Shown here piece after piece: positions 25,814 to 33,800 of a stretch of DNA of 64,000 bases. Under the pieces are notes generated by a model. That model saw only the letters and a list, made by a program, of their open reading frames with translations. It ran no database searches and was not told where the DNA came from. The DNA comes from Coprococcus aceti. Its GTDB lineage: Bacteria > Bacillota > Clostridia > Lachnospirales > Lachnospiraceae. The position numbers were made by a program, and so were the translations under genes. The stretch lies in contig NZ_JAOQJT010000011.1 in NCBI RefSeq assembly GCF_025567285.1, positions 1-64,000 of the forward strand, in the 5' to 3' direction. Numbering within the stretch: position 1 is the stretch's first letter; the number at the start of each line of letters is the position of its first letter.

Positions 25814-27229
25814 CTACAACTCCATTCCTCTGTACTTTGCTTTATTCTTCTTAATTTGTGCATTGTGTTCTTCATTTCGTTCTCTTGCCCATTGTATGCG
25901 GTCACCTATTTTTTTCGGCATCTGCTCTTTTTGCTTTTTCACTTCAAGTTCCGCCTGCATTCGGATATCGTCCTGCACCAATCTTTCTACCATATCTTTT
26001 CCTAACATGCGTAAAAGTCGATTGTATCTGTCCGCAAGTCCTTGCAGTATTTCTTTTTCACCGGATAATTTCTGATAATCTTTCTGAACTTCTGCCAGTT
26101 CCTTTTTTGTTTTTTCATGCTCTTGCTTTTTCTTCTGAAACTTACTTTTCCAACTATCTCTTTCTCTTGTGAGTTCTTTCACCTGTGCAGCCATCGCACC
26201 GATTTTGTTTTTCATTTCAATGAATAATGGTTTTATTTTCTTATCCCGGTAAGTTACCGCACGTTCCAATGCTGTAGCTTCCGGCAGAAATGTTTTGATC
26301 ATTCCATATTCTTTTATTTCCTTACTGACATTATCCATCACTGGTTGCAGGAATTCTCTTCTGTCTTCAAGTTTTTTCAATTCCGTTTCTGCTTTCTCCG
26401 CACGTTTTTCCGCTATCTCTTTATCTTTCTGGAACTGAATTTTTTCTTCTTCCAGTAGCTTAATATCTGCCCTCGCTTCTGCAATCTGAGAAGTCAATCC
26501 TTCATTCTCCACTGTCAGATTTTCTTTTTTCTGCTCCAGTTCCTGCACTTCCTTTTTGCGTTCTTTTTTCTTGAAATTGTAAACATCCAGATGTTCTTCA
26601 TGTGTGCCTTTCTGTTCCCATTCAATTCCATGCTGTTTTGCGATTTCAGCCAGCACTTCCTTTTCATGATTTATCCACTGATTCAGTTCTGTATCATGCT
26701 TATTTCCACCTTGAAATCCAAGACTTTTCAATGCCTGCTTCAGTGAAACTCTGGCATCCATTCCTTTTCCCTTCCAGTTGGTCACATAAGGAACAAAGTC
26801 AATATGCAGATGCGGAGTAGCTTCGTCCTGATGCAGATAGCAGCTAAATACCCGAAGTGTCGGATTCCGTTTCTGGAAGTCTTTCACATATTCGTCCAGT
26901 ACCTTTACAGCCAGATTTCCTTCTAACGTTCCCACTGCCATATCCTCACGATTACCAATCTGGAATATTACTTCATGGAACAGCTTCTCCTGTTTGCCCT
27001 GTCGGATTTTTTCATAATAATTTGCAATCTGCCGGTCCTTTCTTTTCCCGACATTGTATCTCTCCGTAGCATCGTCAAACAGTTCCTTATAAACTTCTTT
27101 CAGATTCTCATTCTTATAACAAATGTTCAATTGCACTCTGTCCGGATCTACATTTTCTGCTACAAAATCCCGTCTGTTATGAGCCAGTGAACCGGCTCCG
27201 ATCATGCCACTGATTGTCCGTTTCATCAT
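25814..27229 (-). CDS. MobV/Pre-type relaxase (E2)
   Basis: 471 residues. It has HNRRDF at residues 17-22, the metal-binding motif HQDEATPHLHIDFVP near 145-159, a long coiled coil (about 220-320) and a basic C-terminus. The start (MMKRTIS) follows GAGGTGAG by 7 nt, the same signal as in E1. The sequence is far from the E1 relaxase outside the catalytic motifs, so the elements are relatives rather than a recent duplication. Confidence 0.9.
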   Translation of the reverse strand: MMKRTISGMIGAGSLAHNRRDFVAENVDPDRVQLNICYKNENLKEVYKELFDDATERYNVGKRKDRQIANYYEKIRQGKQEKLFHEVIFQIGNREDMAVGTLEGNLAVKVLDEYVKDFQKRNPTLRVFSCYLHQDEATPHLHIDFVPYVTNWKGKGMDARVSLKQALKSLGFQGGNKHDTELNQWINHEKEVLAEIAKQHGIEWEQKGTHEEHLDVYNFKKKERKKEVQELEQKKENLTVENEGLTSQIAEARADIKLLEEEKIQFQKDKEIAEKRAEKAETELKKLEDRREFLQPVMDNVSKEIKEYGMIKTFLPEATALERAVTYRDKKIKPLFIEMKNKIGAMAAQVKELTRERDSWKSKFQKKKQEHEKTKKELAEVQKDYQKLSGEKEILQGLADRYNRLLRMLGKDMVERLVQDDIRMQAELEVKKQKEQMPKKIGDRIQWARERNEEHNAQIKKNKAKYRGMEL

Positions 27230-27335
27230 AAATTTTCTCACCTCTTTTCTACTCGAGTGCCAGACATGGCACATAATTTTTATTTACGCCAGTTATGGCG
27301 ATATTTAAGAAATTTTCGCCGGATACGGCGGTTTT

Positions 27336-27356
27336 GTTACTTTTGTCAAAAGTAAC
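27336..27356. other. Putative oriT inverted repeat of E2
   Basis: A perfect 10-bp inverted repeat with a 1-nt centre, GTTACTTTTG-T-CAAAAGTAAC, followed by GCA, at the position that corresponds to the E1 repeat. Other short hairpins (CGCCAGTTATGGCG, CGCCGGATACGGCG) lie between it and the relaxase start. Confidence 0.6.
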
Positions 27357-27472
27357 GCAAAAGCACTTTCGACAGCCGTACCGTCCATCAAAAGTCCCCT
27401 TGCGCCCTGCCGGGGGCATAACGTCCTTATGGACGTCTGTTCTGCACCGACCGAAGTGGATCATAGATCTGT

Positions 27473-27703
27473 TTATTCTGGTATCCTCGCCTGCACATAT
27501 TCCAAATCTCCACAATAAGGCGTTCCCACCAGATACCATTCTCTTGCCAGATTCATCTCCATTCTGGTCTGTACCCATTCATCATCTACCAGCACTTCTA
27601 GTCCTTCTCCGCAGTAAAATCCTGTATCAATCCATAAATCTGATGATAATAATCCATATCTTCCATTGCTGCTGTTATATCCTAATCTTCCCTGTTTCAT
27701 CAT
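27473..27703 (-). CDS. DUF5348-family small protein (E2)
   Basis: 76 residues, homologous to the E1 protein (GRLGYNSSNGRYGLLSSDLW, WYLVGTPYCGDLEYVQARI). The start is the first of two ATGs after AAAGGAGC. The function is unknown. Confidence 0.75.
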   Translation of the reverse strand: MMKQGRLGYNSSNGRYGLLSSDLWIDTGFYCGEGLEVLVDDEWVQTRMEMNLAREWYLVGTPYCGDLEYVQARIPE

Positions 27704-27817
27704 TTTCTGCTCCTTTCCAGTCTGTAAACGGAATTTGTAAACGGAGTTCAAAAGATTTTAAAAGTTAACGTTTTAAGTTTTTTCTTCAAGTTCCGTTTAC
27801 ATCGTTTACAATAATCT

Positions 27818-29194
27818 TTACTCAAACGGTATTTCCAACTGTTCCGGTACTTCTATAAATCCGTCTTTATCTTTCTTCACCGAATCTTTCATCCGTTTCC
27901 ATGACCGCTGTATTCCATATTCCTTTCCGAATCGATGTGTACCATGTGGTTTCCAGCCTACAATCGCATTGTTCATAATATTGGCAATTTCTTTACCTTC
28001 CCACTGTTTCATTTCTCCGGTTCGATGTAGCGCTTCATCGAACAGAATTCTTGTACATACATAATCGTCATCGTAATCATCAAGAAATGCCTGTATGATT
28101 CCGGCATTGGTATCTTCCGGCATAAATTCTTTCTGCAGACGCTTTGCCTCTTCCTCAATTTCCTTTGTAAATCCTAAGAACACATTTCCCTGTCGATACA
28201 ATACCATTGCCTCTGCCCAGGCCTGTTCGATATAGGCTTTGCTCTCTGCCTCATTGTCCAGAATATGAACTTCTGCTTTCGACATATCTGTCATCACCGG
28301 AGCAAATCGTCTGTTTCCGGTTCTGTCCAGTGGGAGGAAATTCAGATCATTTGAAGTACCGCAAAATACACACTGTCGTGGTCTGTCTTCCGGGTGAACT
28401 TCATAAGGTACTTTGTAAGTTTCTTTCTGTCTGCTCAGAAACGATTTAATCTGTTCAATATTCTTTGCTGTGATAGTTGCCTTCATTTCTCCCATTTCGA
28501 TAATCCAGTGATTCTGCAGTTTTCTGTAAATATTTTCATCGTCCAGATGATCCAGATTGTCACTGAACCATTCTTCTTTTATCGCCAGATACTTGAAAAA
28601 TGTGGACTTTCCGGCTCCCTGGCTTCCAACCAGACACAGCATAATATCATACTTTATTCCCGGTTCATAAATTCTTGAAATCGCTGCCAGCATGTGCATT
28701 TTCATTACTCCGATTGTGTATTTGCTCTTTTCTGCTCCCAGGAAATGCGAAAGCATATTTTCTATTCTTGGAATTCCGTCCCAGACCAGACTCTCCAGAT
28801 AATCCCTAATTGGATGATATTTATTTTCATTGGAAACAATATCTATTCCTGCTTTGATCACACGCTCACTTGTTAGTTCATAATTTTCTTCCAGATACAT
28901 CTTCAGATTATTTTCATCAGTATCTGTAACCGTAGGACTGTTATTCCTCCGCTCCCAGGGAACCTCTTTTACAATGTCCATTCTTCCAGAAAGTTCATTT
29001 CGTTTAATCGCTTTTTTCAATACCGGATCATTTTGAAGTACGGTTACACAATTTCTAATTGTCTGCTTTGTTCTTCCTTTATCCGTATGCTCCAACATAT
29101 TATTGACATCTTCTGTTGTAAGCATTTCCTCGTTCACAATATCTTCTAATTCCATCAAGGACTTCTCGCTGATATTCGTTAATTCTTTTTTCAA
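27818..29194 (-). CDS. VapE/VirE-type P-loop ATPase (E2 replication module)
   Basis: 458 residues from a TTG 9 nt after GGGAGG; an alternative TTG three codons upstream touches the Shine-Dalgarno. Walker A is GSQGAGKSTFF and Walker B-like WIIEMGEM, with arginine-rich RTGNRRFAPV downstream, the signature of the virulence-associated E helicase-like family. These act as replicative helicases beside primases in phages and mobile elements. It overlaps the primase gene by about 95 nt. Confidence 0.8.
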   Translation of the reverse strand: MKKELTNISEKSLMELEDIVNEEMLTTEDVNNMLEHTDKGRTKQTIRNCVTVLQNDPVLKKAIKRNELSGRMDIVKEVPWERRNNSPTVTDTDENNLKMYLEENYELTSERVIKAGIDIVSNENKYHPIRDYLESLVWDGIPRIENMLSHFLGAEKSKYTIGVMKMHMLAAISRIYEPGIKYDIMLCLVGSQGAGKSTFFKYLAIKEEWFSDNLDHLDDENIYRKLQNHWIIEMGEMKATITAKNIEQIKSFLSRQKETYKVPYEVHPEDRPRQCVFCGTSNDLNFLPLDRTGNRRFAPVMTDMSKAEVHILDNEAESKAYIEQAWAEAMVLYRQGNVFLGFTKEIEEEAKRLQKEFMPEDTNAGIIQAFLDDYDDDYVCTRILFDEALHRTGEMKQWEGKEIANIMNNAIVGWKPHGTHRFGKEYGIQRSWKRMKDSVKKDKDGFIEVPEQLEIPFE

Positions 29195-29774
29195 TTTTTT
29201 CAACCTCCCTTCTCTTCATCTTGAAAAACTCTACAATCTCTTCTCCTGTTCCAAACATCAGCACGTCCAGATAGTCATTTATCTTTCTTTCATTTGCCAA
29301 TGCCTCCGTAAATAATTCGTGCCACTCTTCATCTGGTTCTGGTTTGTAAAACTCTTTCCAGAACTGAATCCATTTCAGATATCTGATCAGCACGTCTGTT
29401 GCATGTTTCAACCACTGCTCCAGTTTTTCTCTGATCATCACAACTTTAGGTTTCTTTGATATCAAAGTATTCCTGCTTTGGTGCGTCCTTTTGTATTTGT
29501 TTCTGTCTTCGATTTTTATATCCAATCCAAAATCTTCTATCATCTTTTTCGCAGCTTCATACTGTGATATTCCAAATAACCTTGCTGTAAAATCTATCGC
29601 ATCACCGCCCACTCCACATGCAAAGCAATGATATATTTTATCTGCCTTCATACTTGGGTGTCGGTCTTTATGAAACGGACAACATGCCATTCCATTTCCC
29701 TTTACTTTAATCCCGTAATGCTCCGCAGCCTGTCTCGCTGTCACACATCCTTTTACCTGTTCAAATAATGTCAC
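29100..29774 (-). CDS. CHC2 zinc-finger primase-like protein (E2)
   Basis: 224 residues with a GTG start after GGAGGTAGAA. Residues 25-65 hold a DnaG-type zinc finger (MACCPFHKDRHPS, IYHCFACGVGGDAI). No TOPRIM domain follows; the C-terminal half is helical and charged. The zinc-finger protein plus the VapE ATPase would prime and unwind E2 DNA, replacing the initiator/loader pair used by E1. Confidence 0.8.
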   Translation of the reverse strand: MTLFEQVKGCVTARQAAEHYGIKVKGNGMACCPFHKDRHPSMKADKIYHCFACGVGGDAIDFTARLFGISQYEAAKKMIEDFGLDIKIEDRNKYKRTHQSRNTLISKKPKVVMIREKLEQWLKHATDVLIRYLKWIQFWKEFYKPEPDEEWHELFTEALANERKINDYLDVLMFGTGEEIVEFFKMKRREVEKIEKRINEYQREVLDGIRRYCERGNAYNRRCQ

Positions 29775-29874
29775 TTCTACCTCCTGCCCCTCCGGGCAAG
29801 TCTCTGATGAACAGATATTCGGGAATTGTTGTATCTTTCAATTCGTGATATACTTAATCTGCCAAGATGGTATA

Positions 29875-29949
29875 TCAGTGAATCTGATTATCAGAGAACT
29901 TGCTCAGATATTTTGTCTGGGCTTTTTCTTTTTGTCTGTCAGTAGTCAT
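29875..29949 (-). CDS. Possible 24-residue small protein
   Basis: MTTDRQKEKAQTKYLSKF is preceded by AAGGAGCAAAAGCT at ideal spacing, and the frame ends after 24 codons. It lies between the primase and the 56-residue gene on the same strand. No family is recognised; it may be a truncated N-terminus. Weak support. Confidence 0.3.
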   Translation of the reverse strand: MTTDRQKEKAQTKYLSKFSDNQIH

Positions 29950-29961
29950 AGCTTTTGCTCC

Positions 29962-30132
29962 TTACACAAATCTCCTTGTAGGAATAATGATGATTTCAAA
30001 TTTGCTTCCGTCCTCTAATTCAAGAAGAATCACATAATCTGAATCCCGCTCCGGTAAAATGGAACTTATTTTCAGCTTCTTACTGTAGTTAATTGCATCA
30101 AATATTTTTCCGACTACTTTCTTTGTTTTCAT
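29962..30132 (-). CDS. Small hypothetical protein (E2)
   Basis: 56 residues: a basic N-terminus (MKTKKVVGKIFDAINYSKKL) and a two-strand C-terminus (YVILLELEDGSKFEIIIIPT). GGAGG lies 11 nt upstream and the gene follows the integrase stop by 19 nt, so it is probably the third gene of the xis-int transcript. The function is unknown. Confidence 0.5.
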   Translation of the reverse strand: MKTKKVVGKIFDAINYSKKLKISSILPERDSDYVILLELEDGSKFEIIIIPTRRFV

Positions 30133-30151
30133 TTGCTTCTTTTCCTCCGTA

Positions 30152-31204
30152 TTAACGTTTATTGTCCAGCATCTCAGCAACTTTTTTCTGCTGTGACGGG
30201 TACAGATGCCCATAAGTGTTCAATGTCATCTGAATGTCTTTGTGCCCCAGCCTTTCCTTGATAATCAGCGGTTCTACGCCCTGGTAGATCAGATATGCCA
30301 CATGGCTGTGACGGATATCGTGCACTCTGATTGGTTTTACACCGGTCAGTGCTTCATATTTCTTAAGACGTTTCTGCAGTGTTCTCGCCACAATCGGGAA
30401 CAACCGTTGATCTTCCGGAAATCCATAATGCTTCTTTGCATACTCCTGTACCTCTTCCTTAAGAAAATTAGGAATATCAATGGTACGGACTGAATTTTCT
30501 GTTTTAGGAGTATCAATCACATCTCTTTTCCTGATCCGGTTATAAGTCTTATTGATATGCAGGAGATTTCCACTCATCTCAAAATCTGAAAGACTCAATG
30601 CCAGAAGTTCTCCTTCCCTGATTCCTGTCCAAAACAGAATTTCAAATATCAGATAATCTTCACTCCCCGGCTCAATCCCGGCAATAAATCTGTCGTATTC
30701 TGCCTTCGTCCAGAATTTCAGCTTGTTGGCATCTGATTTCCCCATCTTTTTTACTTTCTTACATGGATTTTCCTTCAGATTGTAAATTTTCTGTGCATGA
30801 TTAAACAGTGCATTTAACTGATTCTGGATCATACGCTCATAAGTCTTGCTGTATCCTTTTTCCTGAATGGTATTCTGCCACTGGATAATCTCTGCCGGTG
30901 TGATCTCATTCATTTTTCTTATTCCAAAATACGGAACAATGTGCTTGTTCATCATGTGCTGCTTATTGCGGATTGAATTTTCTTTCAGTTCATTCTTTTT
31001 ATCTTCAAAATAGACTTGAATAAAACTGTTCATCTCCATTTTCATATCTGCCGCAGTCTTTCTTATGAATTCCTTTTCATAATTCAATGCTTCTTTCTTG
31101 GTCTTGAACCCTCTTTTCAGCTTCTGCGTTTTCTTTCCTGTCCAGTCAATATAGCGGAAACTCACATACCAGGTTCCCTGTGTTTTGTCTTTGTAAGCTG
31201 ACAT
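30152..31204 (-). CDS. Tyrosine integrase of E2
   Basis: 350 residues. An AP2-like arm-binding N-terminus (TWYVSFRYIDWTGKKTQKLK), a SAM-like domain and a catalytic domain with R in GIREGELLAL, HDIRH, and H/Y in LGHKDIQMTLNTYGH. It targets the same tuf site as the E1 integrase but is clearly diverged. The start MSAYKD has GGAGG 7 nt upstream. Confidence 0.9.
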   Translation of the reverse strand: MSAYKDKTQGTWYVSFRYIDWTGKKTQKLKRGFKTKKEALNYEKEFIRKTAADMKMEMNSFIQVYFEDKKNELKENSIRNKQHMMNKHIVPYFGIRKMNEITPAEIIQWQNTIQEKGYSKTYERMIQNQLNALFNHAQKIYNLKENPCKKVKKMGKSDANKLKFWTKAEYDRFIAGIEPGSEDYLIFEILFWTGIREGELLALSLSDFEMSGNLLHINKTYNRIRKRDVIDTPKTENSVRTIDIPNFLKEEVQEYAKKHYGFPEDQRLFPIVARTLQKRLKKYEALTGVKPIRVHDIRHSHVAYLIYQGVEPLIIKERLGHKDIQMTLNTYGHLYPSQQKKVAEMLDNKR

Positions 31205-31217
31205 CTTAAAACCTCCT

Positions 31218-31409
31218 TCATACTGCTCTCTGAGAGCATCCATAAAATTTTGTTTCCCAGTAGGGACGTGGAATTTTTCCACGAACTGCCACATATCCTT
31301 CCTTTGCCAGTTCATCATTAAGCTGCTTCAGAATGGAATATGCTTTACTGCGTTTCACACCTAATTCTTCCATGACATCATCAACAGTCATCATATAATT
31401 AGTTCTCAT
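31218..31409 (-). CDS. Excisionase-like HTH protein of E2
   Basis: 63 residues: a winged-helix N-terminus (TVDDVMEELGVKRSKAYSI) and a wing GKIPRPYWETKFYG as in E1. It is first in the xis-int operon. The start MRTNYM follows AAAGGAGGACACT. Confidence 0.75.
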   Translation of the reverse strand: MRTNYMMTVDDVMEELGVKRSKAYSILKQLNDELAKEGYVAVRGKIPRPYWETKFYGCSQRAV

Positions 31410-31424
31410 AGTGTCCTCCTTTCC

Positions 31425-31484
31425 AGTCACTTTTGTGACTCTTTTGATGTTTTCTACTATAATTCACTTTTGTGACTTTGTCAA
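31425..31484 (-). promoter_or_regulatory. xis-int promoter of E2 with two repressor operators
   Basis: Minus strand: -35 TTGACA (31479-31484), 17-bp spacer, -10 TATAGT (31456-31461). The perfect palindrome AGTCACTTTTGTGACT (31425-31440) lies downstream of the -10 and a near-copy, ATTCACTTTTGTGACT (31462-31477), fills the spacer. The geometry equals that of E1 although the operator sequence is unrelated. Confidence 0.8.
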
Positions 31485-31559
31485 TATCCTTTTGCGAATT
31501 TTATTTTTATATTCCACTCTACATTTTCATACTCTACGAAAATCAACCTCTTTCGTATC

Positions 31560-31579
31560 ATTCACTTTTGTGCTAGAAT
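31560..31579 (+). promoter_or_regulatory. Third operator overlapping the E2 repressor promoter
   Basis: ATTCACTTTTGTGCTA (31560-31575) overlaps a plus-strand -10 TAGAAT (31574-31579), about 32 bp before the repressor start codon. The weaker half-site suggests later filling and autorepression. Confidence 0.6.
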
Positions 31580-31611
31580 AGAAGCACAAATATTATTAAG
31601 GAGGCAGCATT

Positions 31612-32145
31612 ATGGTTGGTAAAAAAATCCGGGCATTCCGGGAATTTAGAGGATACAGTCAGATACAGTTAGCCGAGCTGTCCGGCATTAACGTAGGAAC
31701 AATCAGAAAATATGAACTGGGAATCCGGAATCCGAAACCGGATCAGTTAGAAAAGATAGCAACTGCACTGGGATTAAATGTAAGTGTTTTTCTGAATTTT
31801 AATATTGAAACAGTCGGAGATGTACTCTCTCTGCTGTTTTCTATTGATGATTCAGTGAACCTCTCACTTGCTGAAACACCTGATCAGAAGGTTGCGCTGA
31901 CATTCGATAATCCTACAATGCAGGACTTTTTCAGGAAATGGTGTCAATTTAAAAATGTCTATGAAAAGGAAAAAGCTGAAATATTAGCTATTGAAGATAA
32001 AAATAAAAAACAAGAAGAACTGGATAAGCTCAACGCTACCCAGGAAGAATGGAAACTACGTGCCATGGGAACTACGATAGGTTGTCATACCATCGTTAAG
32101 AAGGGCACTGAAGGTAATGACATTAAGACGTATGATCTGACTTAA
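31612..32145 (+). CDS. XRE-family repressor of E2
   Basis: 177 residues. Residues 4-57 form an XRE helix-turn-helix (YSQIQLAELSGINVGTIRKYE). The C-terminal part is helical and charged. AAGGAGGCAGC precedes the ATG. It is divergent from xis-int, with three TTCACTTTTGTGA-type operators between; it should repress excision and itself. Confidence 0.8.
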   Translation: MVGKKIRAFREFRGYSQIQLAELSGINVGTIRKYELGIRNPKPDQLEKIATALGLNVSVFLNFNIETVGDVLSLLFSIDDSVNLSLAETPDQKVALTFDNPTMQDFFRKWCQFKNVYEKEKAEILAIEDKNKKQEELDKLNATQEEWKLRAMGTTIGCHTIVKKGTEGNDIKTYDLT

Positions 32146-32188
32146 TCCACAATCACATCTCTGATTTGTGAATAAATTCACTTTATCT

Positions 32189-32236
32189 GTTATCATATTT
32201 GCGAAAATTATATATTTTGTTATCATTCTGTTATCA
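32189..32236 (+). repeat. Integrase arm-type sites, right end of E2
   Basis: A single GTTATCA at 32189-32195 and a pair GTTATCA-TTCT-GTTATCA at 32219-32236. The pair matches 19220-19237 in spacing and orientation. Confidence 0.55.
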
Positions 32237-32325
32237 CAAACGGTTGTCAGGACACTCTCCCGGCAACCGTTTTTCTATGCCGTTCGTTATTCTTTTCCGC
32301 CCTTTTATATATTTCTAGGCAACAG

Positions 32326-32355
32326 AAAAACCCGTAGAACCGAAGTTCTACGGGT
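32326..32355 (-). terminator. Present terminator of tuf, supplied by E2
   Basis: ACCCGTAGAAC and GTTCTACGGGT form an 11-bp stem with a UUCG loop on the minus strand, followed by five U. It lies 56 bp past the tuf stop codon. Confidence 0.85.
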
Positions 32356-32410
32356 ATCTTACGTTTGGACACAACGTTATCTTGCGATAACAAATCTATA
32401 TTCAGATTGT

Positions 32411-32468
32411 ATTACTCGATGATTGTAGCAACACGTCCTGATCCTACAGTACGTCCACCCTCACGGAT
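32411..32468 (-). other. attR: E2/tuf junction inside the tuf coding sequence
   Basis: The core 32455-32468 is identical to 4657-4670. Codons downstream of it (RTVGSGRVATIIE, stop) belong to the E2 end and differ at many wobble positions and one residue (T for S) from the tails at attL and attM. The gene remains intact. Confidence 0.8.
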
Positions 32469-33599
32469 AGCGAATGTAAGACCCTGGCTCATAGCGATTG
32501 GGTGGATGAGCTCGATTGTCATCTCTACGTTATCACCAGGCATGCACATCTCTGTACCAGCTGGAAGGTTACATACACCTGTAACGTCTGTTGTTCTGAA
32601 GTAGAACTGTGGACGATAGTTGTTGAAGAATGGTGTATGACGACCACCCTCGTCCTTTGTCAGAACGTAAACCTGTGCTGTGAACTTTGTATGACATGTA
32701 ATTGAACCTGGCTTACAAAGAACCTGTCCTCTTACGATATCCTCTCTCTTGATACCACGAAGAAGGGCACCGATGTTATCACCAGCCTGACCTTCGTCAA
32801 GGAGCTTTCTGAACATCTCGATACCTGTTACTGTTGTCTTCTGGATCTCTGGCTTGATACCAACGATCTCAACTTCATCATTGAGGTGAATTACACCAGC
32901 CTCTACTCTACCAGTAGCAACTGTACCACGACCTGTGATTGTGAATACGTCCTCTACAGGCATGATGAATGGCTTATCTGTATCTCTCTGTGGATCTGGA
33001 ATATATGAATCAATTGTATCCATAAGCTCCATGATCTTGTCTCCCCAAGGTCCCATTGGATCCTCAAGAGCCTTAAGAGCTGAACCCTTAACGATAGGAC
33101 AATCATTGAATCCGTACTCCTCAAGCTGCTCTGTAACTTCCATCTCAACGAGCTCGATAAGCTCCTCATCGTCTACCATATCACACTTGTTAAGGAATAC
33201 AACGATGTAAGGAACACCAACCTGACGTGAAAGAAGGATATGCTCCTTTGTCTGAGCCATAACACCATCAGTAGCAGCAACAACAAGGATAGCACCATCC
33301 ATCTGAGCTGCACCAGTGATCATGTTCTTAACGTAGTCAGCATGTCCTGGACAGTCAACGTGTGCGTAATGTCTCTTCTCTGTCTCGTACTCAACGTGAG
33401 CTGTAGAGATAGTGATACCTCTTTCTCTCTCCTCTGGAGCCTTATCAATGTTCTCGAAATCTGTAGCTGTGTTACCAGCAACTCTCTCTGAAAGAACCTT
33501 TGTGATAGCAGCTGTAAGAGTAGTCTTACCGTGATCTACGTGTCCGATTGTACCGATGTTACAATGTGGCTTACTTCTATTAAACTTTTCCTTTGCCAT
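32412..33599 (-). CDS. tuf: Translation elongation factor Tu
   Basis: 395 residues, full length. GTPase motifs: GHVDHGKTTL (residues 19-28), the RGITI switch I, DCPGH (81-85) and NKCD (136-139). It delivers aminoacyl-tRNA to the ribosome. The last 13 codons were supplied by element E2, so the gene is a chimera whose protein sequence is kept. It is the last gene of the rpsL-rpsG-fusA-tuf group, 200 bp after fusA. Confidence 0.97.
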   Translation of the reverse strand: MAKEKFNRSKPHCNIGTIGHVDHGKTTLTAAITKVLSERVAGNTATDFENIDKAPEERERGITISTAHVEYETEKRHYAHVDCPGHADYVKNMITGAAQMDGAILVVAATDGVMAQTKEHILLSRQVGVPYIVVFLNKCDMVDDEELIELVEMEVTEQLEEYGFNDCPIVKGSALKALEDPMGPWGDKIMELMDTIDSYIPDPQRDTDKPFIMPVEDVFTITGRGTVATGRVEAGVIHLNDEVEIVGIKPEIQKTTVTGIEMFRKLLDEGQAGDNIGALLRGIKREDIVRGQVLCKPGSITCHTKFTAQVYVLTKDEGGRHTPFFNNYRPQFYFRTTDVTGVCNLPAGTEMCMPGDNVEMTIELIHPIAMSQGLTFAIREGGRTVGSGRVATIIE

Positions 33600-33800
33600 G
33601 ATATAAAATCCTCCTTAAAATTTTACCCCACGCGGGTTACTCGGCTAAAAATCATTATATAGAAAATACTAGAGATTTTCAACCATTTTTTATCTCTTTA
33701 TACCAGCAGGCTAACGATATGTAATCTTTAACCTGCCAGCATATATAATTTTTTATTTATATGACCTGAAAGACCAGGAAAATGTCTTTCGTCAAATATC

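Larger units (their letters stand above)
19106..32468. mobile_element. Integrative mobilizable element E2 in tuf
   Basis: About 13.4 kb between attM and the end of tuf. The chassis order is the same as E1: cargo, TnpV, MobV relaxase, oriT-like repeat, DUF5348, replication genes, integrase, excisionase, repressor, tuf tail. Replication genes are a CHC2 primase and a VapE-type ATPase. Cargo is a PHP-ATPase protein with a small partner, a DUF6602 protein, an Eco47II-type restriction-modification pair and Vsr. No conjugation channel genes are present. Confidence 0.85.

Noticed and set aside
27249..27472. A 109-residue gene upstream of the E2 relaxase
   Set aside because: Its frame runs through the oriT-like repeat and DUF5348 in another frame and shows no protein family features.
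19106..32468. E2 as a recent duplication of E1
   Set aside because: Relaxases, integrases, repressors and operators are all strongly diverged, and replication genes are unrelated, so they are independent insertions of related elements.
4657..32468. Full conjugative elements (ICEs)
   Set aside because: No VirB4, VirD4 or other channel genes are present in either element; only relaxases and accessory proteins are encoded.
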